The notes beneath the pieces are model-generated. The model was not told the origin of the DNA. It was given only the letters and a program-made list of their open reading frames with translations, and did no database searches. Positions 55,715 to 64,000 of a DNA stretch of 64,000 nucleotides are shown piece after piece. A program made the translations under genes and the position numbers. Origin of the DNA: Caballeronia sp. Lep1P3 (lineage in GTDB: Bacteria; Pseudomonadota; Gammaproteobacteria; Burkholderiales; Burkholderiaceae); contig NZ_CP084269.1 of the NCBI RefSeq assembly GCF_022879595.1, positions 1-64,000 on the forward strand, written 5' to 3'. How positions within the stretch are numbered: the first letter of the stretch is position 1; each line of letters starts with the position of its first letter.

Positions 55715-56384
55715 AATCGTTGCTCAGAGTCCATAGCAAGGACACTGCATCCGTGCTTCCCCGAGATGTGTTGATTTTGTCAGACTAGCCCGAATCGTCC
55801 CGTTGCTGCTGGTCAGGGCCGATGCATCTTCAAAGGCAGGTGCCGGAGTACGACTGTTATAGTCCGACTGCGCATCTCGGCGGGATTGTCGAGGTGGCCC
55901 CGTCGCGCAGCCGCTGCGGGGTGGCCTGCTCCGCGGCCGGCGGTTTCCGGCAAGGCGTGTGGCATAGTCCACTGCCGCTGCGCGCGCATCGCTGTCCGGC
56001 ACCACGCACGAAACCAAACCGCGCGCAGGATGGCTTGCCGAAATGCAGCGTATGGAACGCCCGTCGCTGTCCGAGAGGCTAACGGGCGTCGGCAATCAGT
56101 GTCGAGCGTGCGTCGGGTTCTCTTCGTCATGTCCTCGGTTCCTTTGCTTGCATTATCGCTGGCTAAGCCCCGGGCGTTCCACTTATCCCGCTGTCCGAAT
56201 TCGCGCGGCCACCTCTTCCCCATAGCGCAGCGCAAACCCACGCAATATAAAAGTGCCATGCTCGAGAGCGAGACAGTCAGGGTAGTCGATCATCAAGTGA
56301 GCCTTGTCAGTCATAGGAATTCGCATCGTCAGAAAAGTAAAAAGGCTCCAGGAAACGTTTCGGGTAGTTGGCAGCAGCCCCTCA
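55715..56384. other. Stretch without a supported gene
   Basis: About 670 bases downstream of the LysR gene. Overlapping open frames occur on both strands (for example 55886-56392 + and 55813-56259 -), but none has a convincing start, codon pattern or family. The sequence may be a degraded gene. Confidence 0.4.
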
Positions 56385-56567
56385 CTACTTGACTGGCTCT
56401 TTGGGCACGACGTCCACCTGGTTAAGGGGCTGTGTTTCGTCCGGTTCGATGATGGCATCGAGACCGGTCTCCAATCCGGCATGGCGTTCAAATAGAGCTA
56501 GCAGCTCAGGGCGCAGTCCGTCACCGCGTTGCGCAGCGAGAGCGTGAAGCGAGAGAAATGGCAGCAT
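56385..56567 (-). CDS. Small hypothetical protein
   Basis: A 60-aa frame whose ATG at 56567 is preceded by GGAGTTTAACC, a good Shine-Dalgarno at the right distance. The product starts MLPFLSLHALAAQRG and contains a predicted helix (RPELLALFERHAGLE). I recognise no family. The ribosome-binding site is the main support. Confidence 0.4.
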   Translation of the reverse strand: MLPFLSLHALAAQRGDGLRPELLALFERHAGLETGLDAIIEPDETQPLNQVDVVPKEPVK

Positions 56568-56957
56568 GGTTAAACTCCGTTCAATGAAAGACTGGCGAAC
56601 GCGATGCCGGTGCGGAGGATTGACATCTTTGGCGCGTGCGCGATAAGCGAGGTTCGATCGCGCCCTACGTCGTGCGCCGATGTCGGCTACTGCGGGATTG
56701 AATGATCAATCTATGGCAGCCGCTCGATACAAACACTCCGTTTCTTGTTATTTAATTTCTGTGAACGGAAACCACGCTCAACGCATGCGGTTTTTATCGC
56801 CCTTGACCACTCCCGCTTGATGCTCCGCAGTTACGCGGCGGGTTTCGAGTAACACGTCAAGAAACGGGGGGCCGTTGACTGTTTGCCTCGATATTGTTCA
56901 GGCGGACAGAGGCGATCTTGCTTCTCTGTTTCAACCACCGTCAATGAGGAATTCACC
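56568..56957. other. Intergenic stretch before the SnoaL-like gene
   Basis: About 390 bases with no gene. It should include the promoter of the SnoaL-like gene. An AT-rich patch near 56740-56760 is the only notable feature. Confidence 0.4.
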
Positions 56958-57407
56958 ATGTCCAAAAAAGATGACAACAAGGCCATCGTAGGCCGCTGGT
57001 TCACCGATTTCTGGGGCAAGACCTGCAACCTCGACATCGTCGATGAGCTTGCTGCGCCTGACATGCTTCTGCACTACTCGCTGCACGAGCCGCGTCGTGG
57101 CCGCGATGACATCAAGGCATTCATGACCGATTTCCGCGAAGCATTCACGGACCTCAACTTCTGGGGTGCCGCTGATCTCATCGCCGAGGGGGACTATGTG
57201 GTCGGGCGTTGGGAGGGGGGAGGCACACACACCGGCCCGGCATTCGGCGATTTCCTCATTGGATCGTTGCCGGCCGCGACCGGACGGAATATGCGCTTCA
57301 CTGGCACGACCGTGCTACGGCTCAATGGTGGCAAGATCGTCGAAGAAATCAGGCTGGACGACGGCGTGACGGCGTTGCAGCAACTTGGACTCCTCAAGGC
57401 AGCGTGA
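56958..57407 (+). CDS. SnoaL-like (NTF2-fold) polyketide-cyclase family protein
   Basis: A 149-aa protein starting at 56958 after GAGGAATTCACC. The pattern IVGRWFTDFW, DELAAPDMLLHYSLHEPRRGRDDIKAFMTDF, then GRNMRFTGTTVLRLNGGKIVEEI is typical of SnoaL/ester-cyclase-like NTF2 folds. These are small soluble enzymes or binding proteins of varied function. It lies alone between the catabolic operon and the second repeat copy. The substrate cannot be told. Confidence 0.85.
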   Translation: MSKKDDNKAIVGRWFTDFWGKTCNLDIVDELAAPDMLLHYSLHEPRRGRDDIKAFMTDFREAFTDLNFWGAADLIAEGDYVVGRWEGGGTHTGPAFGDFLIGSLPAATGRNMRFTGTTVLRLNGGKIVEEIRLDDGVTALQQLGLLKAA

Positions 57408-57453
57408 TCGAAGGCACGCTTTTCCGCCGTTTTTTAGCGATGCTTAGCATATC

Positions 57454-57498
57454 TAACGCCACAACGGGCCGGGAGCACACGGGCCCGTTGTGGCGTTA
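57454..57498. repeat. Perfect 17-bp inverted repeat
   Basis: TAACGCCACAACGGGCC at 57454-57470 and its exact complement at 57482-57498, with an 11-base spacer. It follows the SnoaL-like gene by 46 bases and could act as its terminator, but no T-run follows. It also lies just before repeat copy 2. Confidence 0.85.
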
Positions 57499-57562
57499 TC
57501 CGTCCACTGGGCGACCGGCTCAAACCAGTTCGACAGCGGCCGCTCGGCCGCAGACGATAGGC

Positions 57563-57757
57563 GACCGCAACTGGCCGGACTGAGACCTTGCTGCCCTGCT
57601 TGTCGCCCAACCCTGCCGAACTTAGCTTCGCTGGTGACACAATTATTTCGCTCCGGGAAACCTTTGTCTCGCAAGGCCGAGCGGGCACGGGCATCGGTTC
57701 CCACGGCGAGTTGACAAAATTATTGGCGCAAGAGTGACAGATTTAATACGGTCTACG
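57563..57757. repeat. 194-bp dispersed repeat, copy 2
   Basis: Same orientation and nearly the same sequence as 49914-50107. Most differences are single bases in the left half, while the right-hand 60 bases are essentially identical. The two copies bracket the enolase fragment, the LysR operon and the SnoaL gene (about 7.5 kb). Confidence 0.85.
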
Positions 57758-57828
57758 GCATCTGACCGATCAAACGCAGCCTACACGTCGACACAGTCGA
57801 ATGCATGTGGGCGTGCTTTCGCCGATGC

Positions 57829-58203
57829 TCAGCCTGCCGTCTTTTGCAGTAGATCGCGCGCCATGCCAAGCATTCCGTCGGCGATGCTGGCCGAATCGAT
57901 ACTGTAGGTGCCGTTGCGCAGCGCGGCTTTGATGGCTGCAACCTTGTCTGCGTCGATGTCGGTCGCGCTCGACGTGCCCAACGCGGAAGTCGACGAAAGC
58001 CTAACCGCCGAGCTAGCGGCGGCAACGGCGTCGAAGTGCTGCAGAGTGGCGGCGTAGTCTGTTTCTTTTGTCCCACGCCGGACGTTGATCGGTTCCGGCA
58101 TGACGGAGTTGTTCGTCGACTGATCTTTATGGTTTCGTTTTTCGCTTGCATAAGTCCTTAACGGTGCGAGCGTTGAAATCTTCACCATGCGGGGGGCGGT
58201 CAT
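57829..58203 (-). CDS. flgM: FlgM-like anti-sigma-28 factor
   Basis: About 124 aa from the ATG at 58203; no start has a clear ribosome-binding site, and ATG 58188 is an alternative. The C-terminal 40 residues (DADKVAAIKAALRNGTYSIDSASIADGMLGMARDLL) carry the FlgM signature that binds FliA. The N-terminal 80 residues are Ser/Ala/Thr-rich and disordered-looking, as expected. It is not beside flgA/flgN here but follows a cheY gene, so it may be a second copy. Confidence 0.8.
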   Translation of the reverse strand: MTAPRMVKISTLAPLRTYASEKRNHKDQSTNNSVMPEPINVRRGTKETDYAATLQHFDAVAAASSAVRLSSTSALGTSSATDIDADKVAAIKAALRNGTYSIDSASIADGMLGMARDLLQKTAG

Positions 58204-58237
58204 TTGCAACAAATTGAAACAGTGTGAGCGGTAGACG

Positions 58238-58684
58238 TCACATGGTCCTTTCGAAGACCGCGGCGAATACGTTAGCGTCCTGATCTGTCGGGGCGGCGTC
58301 CACTGCAGGCGGTGAAATTTGAGCCAGCTTGTCTGCGAGCGCAGCCTCAGAAAACGGCTTCACGATATAGCCGTTAGCCCCGGCCTGAATCGCCGCAAGT
58401 ACGTTTTCGCGCCTCTTCTCAGCGGTCACCATCAAGACCGGCAGTTCGGCAAAATCCTCCGACTTGCGAATCTCCTGCAGGAGCGTCAGCCCGTCCATAT
58501 TCGGCATGTTCCAATCGGTGATGACCAGATCAAATTTCTGTGCGCGCAACTTCTCGAGCGCTGATACTCCGTCCTCTGCTTCGTCGACGGTCGTGTAACC
58601 GACCGCCCTCAGCATTTTGCGGATCAGATTGCGCATGGTGGCCATGTCATCGACCACCAACAAACGCGTTTGAGCAGTTACCAT
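58238..58684 (-). CDS. cheY: CheY-type chemotaxis response regulator
   Basis: A 148-aa single receiver domain with D12, D13, phosphoacceptor D57 (LVITDWNMPNMDG), T87 and K109 (YIVKPFSE), all in place for CheY. It carries about 25 extra C-terminal residues (VDAAPTDQDANVFAAVFERTM) beyond E. coli CheY. The start at 58684 follows GGAAGGATTCACCG. It lies 34 bases before flgM and is probably part of the minus-strand motility group starting with the MCP at 60967. Confidence 0.92.
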   Translation of the reverse strand: MVTAQTRLLVVDDMATMRNLIRKMLRAVGYTTVDEAEDGVSALEKLRAQKFDLVITDWNMPNMDGLTLLQEIRKSEDFAELPVLMVTAEKRRENVLAAIQAGANGYIVKPFSEAALADKLAQISPPAVDAAPTDQDANVFAAVFERTM

Positions 58685-58827
58685 CGGTGAATCCTTCCTT
58701 CTTTCCCTTCTGCGCAAAAGCGCACTTCGTTCAGGCGGCTACTGCGCTTGCAAGCAACGCACGACACATCACCAAAATGCGTTGCGGTCGCGGTCTAATA
58801 CGGCCCGCCGCGCCAGGCGGCTGACTG

Positions 58828-58995
58828 TCAGGCCGGGCCCGCCGGCGACAGAAGATATTGAGCGACCACCCATTGCAACGGCCGCTCCTCGAAACACCGC
58901 TGCTCCGCGAATCGCAAGATAGCGTCGAGTTGTTGCCCGGTGCAGCGAAACGCCTCGCGGCGCAGGGATGGGCTTTCGTCATTAGGCGTTTTCAT
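58828..58995 (-). CDS. Small hypothetical protein in the chemotaxis cluster
   Basis: A 55-aa frame with ATG at 58995 directly behind GGACCAGGAA. It contains a helix-rich stretch (QQLDAILRFAEQRCFEERPLQWVVAQYLL). It stands between the gene at 59007 and cheY on the same strand, with an 11-base gap to the former. No family is recognised. Confidence 0.5.
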   Translation of the reverse strand: MKTPNDESPSLRREAFRCTGQQLDAILRFAEQRCFEERPLQWVVAQYLLSPAGPA

Positions 58996-59006
58996 TTCCT
59001 GGTCCT

Positions 59007-59243
59007 CTAGCGCGGGACATCCGACCGAAGGAACGCGTCGAGTTCGAGACAAGCTTTCACCACGGATTCAATCGCTTCCAGAGACGCACCGCTTTCTATA
59101 CCTGCGAGTCGCCGACGAAGCTGGTGCAATTGGATGACCATATCGCTTACCTGCTTGCGAACTAAACGCTTTCCGTCCGTGCTGTCGGCGACCAACGCCG
59201 GTGACGTTCTGTCTGCTGTAGAGGGCAACGCGTTGACTGTCAA
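59007..59243 (-). CDS. Small hypothetical protein with TTG start, after an MCP gene
   Basis: A 78-aa frame starting with TTG at 59243, which is preceded by GCAGGAGG at ideal distance and lies 20 bases after the MCP stop. The product has a predicted long helix (RKQVSDMVIQLHQLRRRLAGIE) followed by another (LEAIESVVKACLELDAFL). No family is recognised; gene order suggests a role in chemotaxis or motility. Confidence 0.55.
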   Translation of the reverse strand: MTVNALPSTADRTSPALVADSTDGKRLVRKQVSDMVIQLHQLRRRLAGIESGASLEAIESVVKACLELDAFLRSDVPR

Positions 59244-59263
59244 GGCCGGGCCTCCTGCCGCGA

Positions 59264-60967
59264 TCAGAACGTCGACCAGTCGCCGTCAGCGGCCGCAACA
59301 ACTGCTGCCTGCTTGGGCGCTACTGGCGGCTTCGATACACGCGTCGCTGCCCCACTCTTTTTGGCGACTTCATGTTGCGGCGTCGGGGGCGCGCGGTGAT
59401 AAGTTGACTGGAGGGCGAGCGTCTGGCCGGTCCGGAACTCGCCGACGGCTGCCGTCAGTTGCTTCGCTTGGTCTTCCATCGAACCGGCTGCCGCCGCTGC
59501 TTCCTCAACAAGCGCCGCGTTCTGCTGCGTGACTTCGTCCATCTGCGAGATGGCTTGATTCACTTGCTCGATGCCACGGCTCTGTTCGTTGGACGCGGAC
59601 GCGATTTCACCCATGATGTCCGTGACGCGCTGAATGGCCGTACCGACGCGCTGCATCGTCTCGCCTGCCCGCGCGACCAGTTCGGTCCCCGCCTGCACTC
59701 GCCCGCCGGACATTTCGATGAGCTCTCTGATCTCTTTGGCTGCAGTCGACGAGCGCTGTGCCAGGCTGCGGACCTCACTCGCAACGACCGCGAAGCCGCG
59801 ACCCTGTTCTCCCGCGCGAGCCGCTTCAACGGCGGCGTTGAGGGCGAGGATGTTCGTCTGGAAAGCGATGCCTTCGATAATGCCGATGATCTCCGCGATC
59901 TTCGCAGAGCTATGCTCAATGCCGGTCATTGTGTCGACGACCTGACTGACAATCGCACTTCCCTCATTGGCGACTGCGCTCGCGTTGTCCGCAAGCCCGC
60001 TGGCCTGTTTCGCGTTCTCGGCATTCTGCTTGACCGTCGCGGTCAGCTCTTCCATGCTCGCCGCAGTTTCTTCCAACGATGCGGCCTGCTGCTCCGTGCG
60101 TGACGAAAGGTCCGTACTGCCCGCCGCGATCTCGCCCGACGCCGTTCTAATGACGTCCACCGACTCTTTGATGCCGTTCGCGAGCGAGGAAAGCTTCGCA
60201 AACGCGGCTTGCACTGCGAGCATCAACGTCGCGAGTTTATCGCGGCCATTTGCGTGCACTCGGTGCGTGAGGTCGCCTTGCTCCAGCGCCTTCATTGCCT
60301 CGAGCGCGCTACCCAAGGGCTTTGTCACCGAACGAGTGATGACAAGCATTGCCGCGATAGCGACGAGTACAGCCGCGATCGTCGCCGCCAACGAGAGAGC
60401 CACCGCGCGATCGTAGGCGGAATGCGCCTGCTTGGCGGATTCATCGACGAGCTCGAATTGGTATGCGAGAAGACCGTCAAGAGCCGCAAAGTATTTGGCC
60501 TGTGCGTCGGCAACAGGTCCCGTAATGTGCGCACGAGCCTCTTCGATCTTGCCCGCCGTCAGGAGAGTGATTGTCTCGTTACGGGCAGCGGTGTTGCGAC
60601 CACGAGCTTCGACGAGCGCACTGAACATTTCCCGGCCCCGTGGCGACGTGATCATGCGATCGACACGTTCAAGGCGCTGCGATGTGGCCTTTGAGGCTTC
60701 AACGACACCGGCCTTCATTGTCTCGATATCTTCTGCCCGTCCGGTGATTGCGGCTCGCTGCAAGCGCAATACGGTGAGGCTTGCGGCGTCTTTCGCTTTG
60801 CTGACTTCGGCTGCCTTGACCAATCGGTCATCGGTGATCAGCGTGAGTTCGCTGTTCAGACCGCGCATGCTTAGGAAGTTGATCGCCGCGATCACGCGTA
60901 GCAGGACGACGACGATGCCAAAGCCGATAGTCAGCCGAGCGCCGACCTTGAGGTTGTGCAGGTTCAT
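59264..60967 (-). CDS. Methyl-accepting chemotaxis protein with terminal DWSTF
   Basis: A 567-aa chemoreceptor from ATG 60967; the upstream extension in frame is not needed for the usual N-terminus ([17 protein letters not shown]). It has a first membrane helix, a periplasmic four-helix-bundle type domain to about 185, a second helix, HAMP, and the cytosolic hairpin with the conserved tip [22 protein letters not shown] region. The last five residues, DWSTF, resemble the NWETF pentapeptide that binds CheR/CheB. It is first in the minus-strand group. Confidence 0.92.
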   Translation of the reverse strand: MNLHNLKVGARLTIGFGIVVVLLRVIAAINFLSMRGLNSELTLITDDRLVKAAEVSKAKDAASLTVLRLQRAAITGRAEDIETMKAGVVEASKATSQRLERVDRMITSPRGREMFSALVEARGRNTAARNETITLLTAGKIEEARAHITGPVADAQAKYFAALDGLLAYQFELVDESAKQAHSAYDRAVALSLAATIAAVLVAIAAMLVITRSVTKPLGSALEAMKALEQGDLTHRVHANGRDKLATLMLAVQAAFAKLSSLANGIKESVDVIRTASGEIAAGSTDLSSRTEQQAASLEETAASMEELTATVKQNAENAKQASGLADNASAVANEGSAIVSQVVDTMTGIEHSSAKIAEIIGIIEGIAFQTNILALNAAVEAARAGEQGRGFAVVASEVRSLAQRSSTAAKEIRELIEMSGGRVQAGTELVARAGETMQRVGTAIQRVTDIMGEIASASNEQSRGIEQVNQAISQMDEVTQQNAALVEEAAAAAGSMEDQAKQLTAAVGEFRTGQTLALQSTYHRAPPTPQHEVAKKSGAATRVSKPPVAPKQAAVVAAADGDWSTF

Positions 60968-61333
60968 TAGGGATACGAGGGACCGGTTGTTATTGTTCAA
61001 GACGTGCATTTGGGAAGGCGTCGCTGTAAGTACTGCGGGCACGGCCGGTCGCCGGTTGCTTCATCTCCCAGGGATCGCCTGTGGAAATCGAATAGCTGCC
61101 TAATGTCACCTTCCTTCCCCGCTCTATGGGCAAAAAGCGGTCGACCTTAACGCGAGATACTGACTATTTCCCACTGCGATAGGTAGAACCTACCGGTATG
61201 GAGCTAAAGTCGGTCGACGACACCAAATACGTAATCCGCTGTTCAGTTTTTTTCCAAGCTGCCGTTCTATGCCGGGAACGCAACACGGCAGCTGTCCAGT
61301 TGCGAAGAAACGAACTACTGGTTTTGGAAAGAG

Positions 61334-61822
61334 ATGAACCGCGAACAAAGACACGGCGCGCGTGAGGCCGGCAGCAAGGAATTCCTCGTCTTCACGTTGG
61401 GCGACGAGCACTACGGGATCGACATCCTGAAAGTCCAGGAGCTTCGAGGTTACGACGCAGTGACTCGCGTGGCCAGTGCGCCGGCGTTTATCAAAGGCGT
61501 GATCAACCTCCGCGGCGTGATCGTCCCGATCGCGGACATGCGGCTGAAGTTTCAACTGGAACGCGCGACGTATGACGACCAGACGGTCGTCGTCGTGCTC
61601 AACGTAGCAGGCCGTGTCGCCGGCATCGTCGTAGACGGTGTCTCAGACGTCCAGACGCTCGCTCCCGAGCAAATACGACCCGCCCCCAGCTTCAATTCGA
61701 CGCTCGCCACGGACTACATCACGGGCATCGGGACAATCGACGACCGTATGTTGATCTTGATGGACATCGAGAAGCTCATGACGAGCGAGGAGATGGCGCT
61801 CATGGAAAGCGCCGCCGTTTAA
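61334..61822 (+). CDS. cheW: Chemotaxis coupling protein CheW
   Basis: A 162-aa adaptor linking receptors to CheA. The CheW signature is complete: [44 protein letters not shown], then [14 protein letters not shown]. Length is normal. It is divergent from the MCP at 60967 and 34 bases upstream of another MCP, so the receptor-coupling pair is probably cotranscribed. Confidence 0.94.
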   Translation: MNREQRHGAREAGSKEFLVFTLGDEHYGIDILKVQELRGYDAVTRVASAPAFIKGVINLRGVIVPIADMRLKFQLERATYDDQTVVVVLNVAGRVAGIVVDGVSDVQTLAPEQIRPAPSFNSTLATDYITGIGTIDDRMLILMDIEKLMTSEEMALMESAAV

Positions 61823-61856
61823 CGCACCGCCCGCCCAACACCGACTGAACAACGAC

Positions 61857-63398
61857 ATGACCTTTTCTCGAAAACTCTGGCTTCCTCTCCTGCTCAGCCT
61901 TGTATGCCTTGCAGGGATCTCCATCGGCGACGCCTATCGCATGCGCTCGATCCGAACAGAACAGACGCAGCTGGACCTCAGGCACGCGACCGAGGTCGCT
62001 AACAGCATCGTCCGCGAATTCGCACAGCAGGCCAGTACCGGTGCGATGACCCAAGAGCAAGCGCAAAAAGGTGCGCTGAACGCGATCAGCGGCATTCGCT
62101 TTGGCGACAACGGCTATTTCAGTGTTTTCGACTCGCAGGCGAAGGTGCTCGTGCATCCGATGAAGCCCGAATTTGTTGGTAAGACCATGATGGACTTCAA
62201 GGACCCGAACGGCGTCTATCTATATCGCGAGCTCATTGATGTAGGCAAGCGACAGGGAGTGGGGTACGCGTACTATTCGTTCGCGAAGCCCGGTACCAGT
62301 GAAATCCTGCCGAAAATGTCCTACGTATCCCTGTATCAGCCATGGGACTGGCTCATCACAACCGGCGTATATATCGACGACATCAATGCAGCGTTCTACA
62401 CGTCGCTTGAATGGAGTCTCGGTGCCCTCGTCGTCATTGCAACCGTGCTCAGTTTGATCGTGGCGCGGCTCAATCGCGGCATTCTTCGCTCGATGGGCGG
62501 CGAACCTGCATACGCAGCCGAAGTGGCCAATCAGATCGCGGACAACAATCTCGCTGTGGACGTGGCCACAGTCGCGGATGACCGCTCCAGCCTCATGTAT
62601 TCGATGGCCCGCATGCGCACGCAACTGCTGTCAGCCGTTGACAGTGTGAAGACGTCCGCTAATACGATCGCCAATGCCAGCCGCGAAATCGCCGTGGGCA
62701 ACACGGACTTGTCGTCGCGCACCGAGCAGCAGGCAGCGTCGCTCGAAGAAACAGCAGCCAGCATGGAAGAGCTGACGGCGGCCGTGAAGCACAACTCTGA
62801 AAACGCTCGTCAGGCAAGCGGCTTGGCCGGCAATGCGCGCGACGTTGCCCAAGAAGGCGCGACGATCGTGACGAACGTCGTTGGCACGATGGCAGACATC
62901 GAGCAAAGCTCGCACAAGATCGCTGAGATCATCGGCATGATCGAGGGCATTGCGTTCCAGACGAACATCCTGGCACTCAACGCTGCGGTCGAGGCCGCGC
63001 GGGCCGGCGAACAAGGACGCGGTTTCGCAGTGGTCGCGGGCGAAGTGCGTAGTCTCGCGCAACGGTCTTCGACGGCCGCCAAGGAAATTCGCGAGTTGAT
63101 TGAGGCGTCCAGTTCGCGCGTCCACGCTGGCACCGCACTCGTCGGGCAGGCCGGAGAGACGATGACCAAGATCGGCGCAGCCATCCAGAAGGTCACCGAC
63201 ATCATGGACGAGATCGCGTCGGCTTCCAACGAACAGAGTCGCGGCATCGAGCAGGTGAATACGGCGATTGCCCAGATGGACGAGGTCACCCAGCAAAATG
63301 CAGCGCTCGTCGAGCAGGCAGCCGCCGCTGCCGGTTCGCTTCAAGATCAGGCCGAAACGCTGCGCGCGACGATGGCCGTGTTTAAGACGGAAGCGTAA
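61857..63398 (+). CDS. Methyl-accepting chemotaxis protein with single Cache domain
   Basis: A 513-aa chemoreceptor. An N-terminal membrane helix ([20 protein letters not shown]) is followed by a periplasmic sCache_2 domain (residues 35-175, [32 protein letters not shown]). A second helix (about 185-205), a HAMP-like part and the signalling hairpin follow, with [19 protein letters not shown]. There is no terminal pentapeptide. sCache_2 receptors sense small organic acids. The cytosolic part is closely similar to the MCP at 59264. Confidence 0.92.
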   Translation: MTFSRKLWLPLLLSLVCLAGISIGDAYRMRSIRTEQTQLDLRHATEVANSIVREFAQQASTGAMTQEQAQKGALNAISGIRFGDNGYFSVFDSQAKVLVHPMKPEFVGKTMMDFKDPNGVYLYRELIDVGKRQGVGYAYYSFAKPGTSEILPKMSYVSLYQPWDWLITTGVYIDDINAAFYTSLEWSLGALVVIATVLSLIVARLNRGILRSMGGEPAYAAEVANQIADNNLAVDVATVADDRSSLMYSMARMRTQLLSAVDSVKTSANTIANASREIAVGNTDLSSRTEQQAASLEETAASMEELTAAVKHNSENARQASGLAGNARDVAQEGATIVTNVVGTMADIEQSSHKIAEIIGMIEGIAFQTNILALNAAVEAARAGEQGRGFAVVAGEVRSLAQRSSTAAKEIRELIEASSSRVHAGTALVGQAGETMTKIGAAIQKVTDIMDEIASASNEQSRGIEQVNTAIAQMDEVTQQNAALVEQAAAAAGSLQDQAETLRATMAVFKTEA

Positions 63399-63468
63399 GC
63401 AGGCGTTGGCGAGCGGCTGCTGACGGCTCGGCCTTCTTTAAAGAAAGAAGACGCCCCACCCTGCGCGG

Positions 63469-64000
63469 CTATGTCCGCTTCGCGCGGGGCGCCTTTGCCG
63501 CGATGGGCGTCTTTGCGGCCTTAGTGGAGCGCGCGGGCGTCGCGTTTGTTTCTGACTTCGGCTTCTTAGTGCCAGCCGCTTTGGTATCAGCAGCGGAGAT
63601 CAGAAACTTGGTTTTGTCCTTCACCGATGCCAACCATCCCGGCGCCTTGCCGCGGCCGCTCCACTCTGCTCCCGATTTGGGATCGCGGTACTTCGCCGGT
63701 TGGGGACCGCGAGGGTAGTTGCCGGTGCGCTTGCCCGAGTCGCTATCGTTGGACTCGACGGCCGCAGAGACCAGGAATCTCGCACGATTCTTAGCGTTCG
63801 CTATCCACGCCGGCGCTCGGCCTCGACCGCTCCACGTTGCGCCCGTTTTCGGATCGCGATATTTGCCGGTCGCAGCTAGCGCAGCGTTGGCCGAGTCCTT
63901 TCCTGCGTCGGCTCTACCTCGACTAGTCAGGTCGTCGATTGTCAGGCCGTGCTCTTTCATGAGCGAATGAATTTTTGCGACGGCAGCAATGGCCTGCTTC
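63469..64000 (-). CDS. H-NS-family nucleoid protein with two C-terminal DNA-binding motifs, partial
   Basis: The gene runs off the window end: the frame remains open from 63960 to 64000 (KQAIAAVAKIHSLMKEHG), so the true start lies beyond. The visible part has two copies of the H-NS C-terminal motif, KYRDPKTGATWSGRGRAPAW and KYRDPKSGAEWSGRGKAPGW, about 65 residues apart, then a Lys/Ala/Pro-rich tail. H-NS proteins silence AT-rich transferred DNA. The doubled DNA-binding motif is a less common variant seen in Burkholderia. Confidence 0.9.
   Translation of the reverse strand, partial: KQAIAAVAKIHSLMKEHGLTIDDLTSRGRADAGKDSANAALAATGKYRDPKTGATWSGRGRAPAWIANAKNRARFLVSAAVESNDSDSGKRTGNYPRGPQPAKYRDPKSGAEWSGRGKAPGWLASVKDKTKFLISAADTKAAGTKKPKSETNATPARSTKAAKTPIAAKAPRAKRT

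Noticed and set aside
55813..56392. Open frames of 148 and 168 aa on opposite strands
   Set aside because: Arg/Pro-rich low-information translations without starts that can be supported.

Overview
The window looks like a GC-rich betaproteobacterial replicon, most likely from the Burkholderiaceae (Burkholderia/Paraburkholderia/Caballeronia type). The protein families, the DUF4148 paralogues and the IS21/IS5 elements point that way; this is inference from protein character, since no marker gene is present. Most of the window is a metal-resistance island dominated by copper functions. It has visible scars of transfer: two insertion sequences with readable transposases, one decayed IS, several pseudogenes and a long direct repeat.

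Layout: 1-1043 holds no convincing gene. 1.0-8.5 kb holds a CDF efflux protein, a Met-rich/DUF2933/methyltransferase group, cueR with its own MerR-type promoter, a PCYCGC-type protein interrupted by one stop, a multicopper oxidase, a HiPIP and a PII-like protein. 8.6-17.4 kb is a minus-strand cusCBA-cusF-dsbD operon preceded by a small secreted protein. 17.5-19.2 kb has an acyltransferase and an empty stretch. 19.2-23.1 kb is a minus-strand operon: copper-type response regulator, sensor kinase, HMA chaperone, beta-propeller, DUF305. It diverges from a plus-strand operon (23.3-28.7 kb) of two small secreted proteins, an outer-membrane channel, a multicopper oxidase, CusF, CopC and CopD. A four-helix Cys-rich copper-storage protein and a second DUF305-like protein follow.

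30.8-33.4 kb is a complete IS21-family element with a 7-bp target duplication. 33.8-43.1 kb holds a small lipoprotein, a solitary nuclease-like protein, a copper P-type ATPase with a MerR-type promoter, the CopA oxidase and CopB, a cytochrome c and a DUF4148 protein. 43.6-46.5 kb holds a broken and an intact IS5-type transposase around an aspartate-less response regulator. 47.3-49.8 kb is dmeRF (cobalt/nickel-type efflux) plus a frameshifted receiver protein; a decayed copy of the dmeF-receiver junction sits at 41.6 kb. From 49.9 to 57.8 kb two copies of a ~194-bp repeat flank an enolase fragment, a LysR-controlled putative catabolic operon and a SnoaL-like gene. The last 6 kb carry flagellar/chemotaxis genes (flgM-like, cheY, two MCPs, cheW) and the start of an H-NS-type gene cut by the window end.

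Together the copper genes cover every compartment: P-type ATPase and CueR at the inner membrane, Csp- and CopZ-like proteins in the cytosol, three multicopper oxidases and several CusF/CopC/small secreted proteins in the periplasm, Cus/TolC/CopB at the outer membrane, and DsbD for thiol supply. The most interesting unexplained signals are a set of related promoter-proximal motifs, four small secreted proteins sharing an RPP tail, and a Trp-to-Met change in both free CusF proteins.
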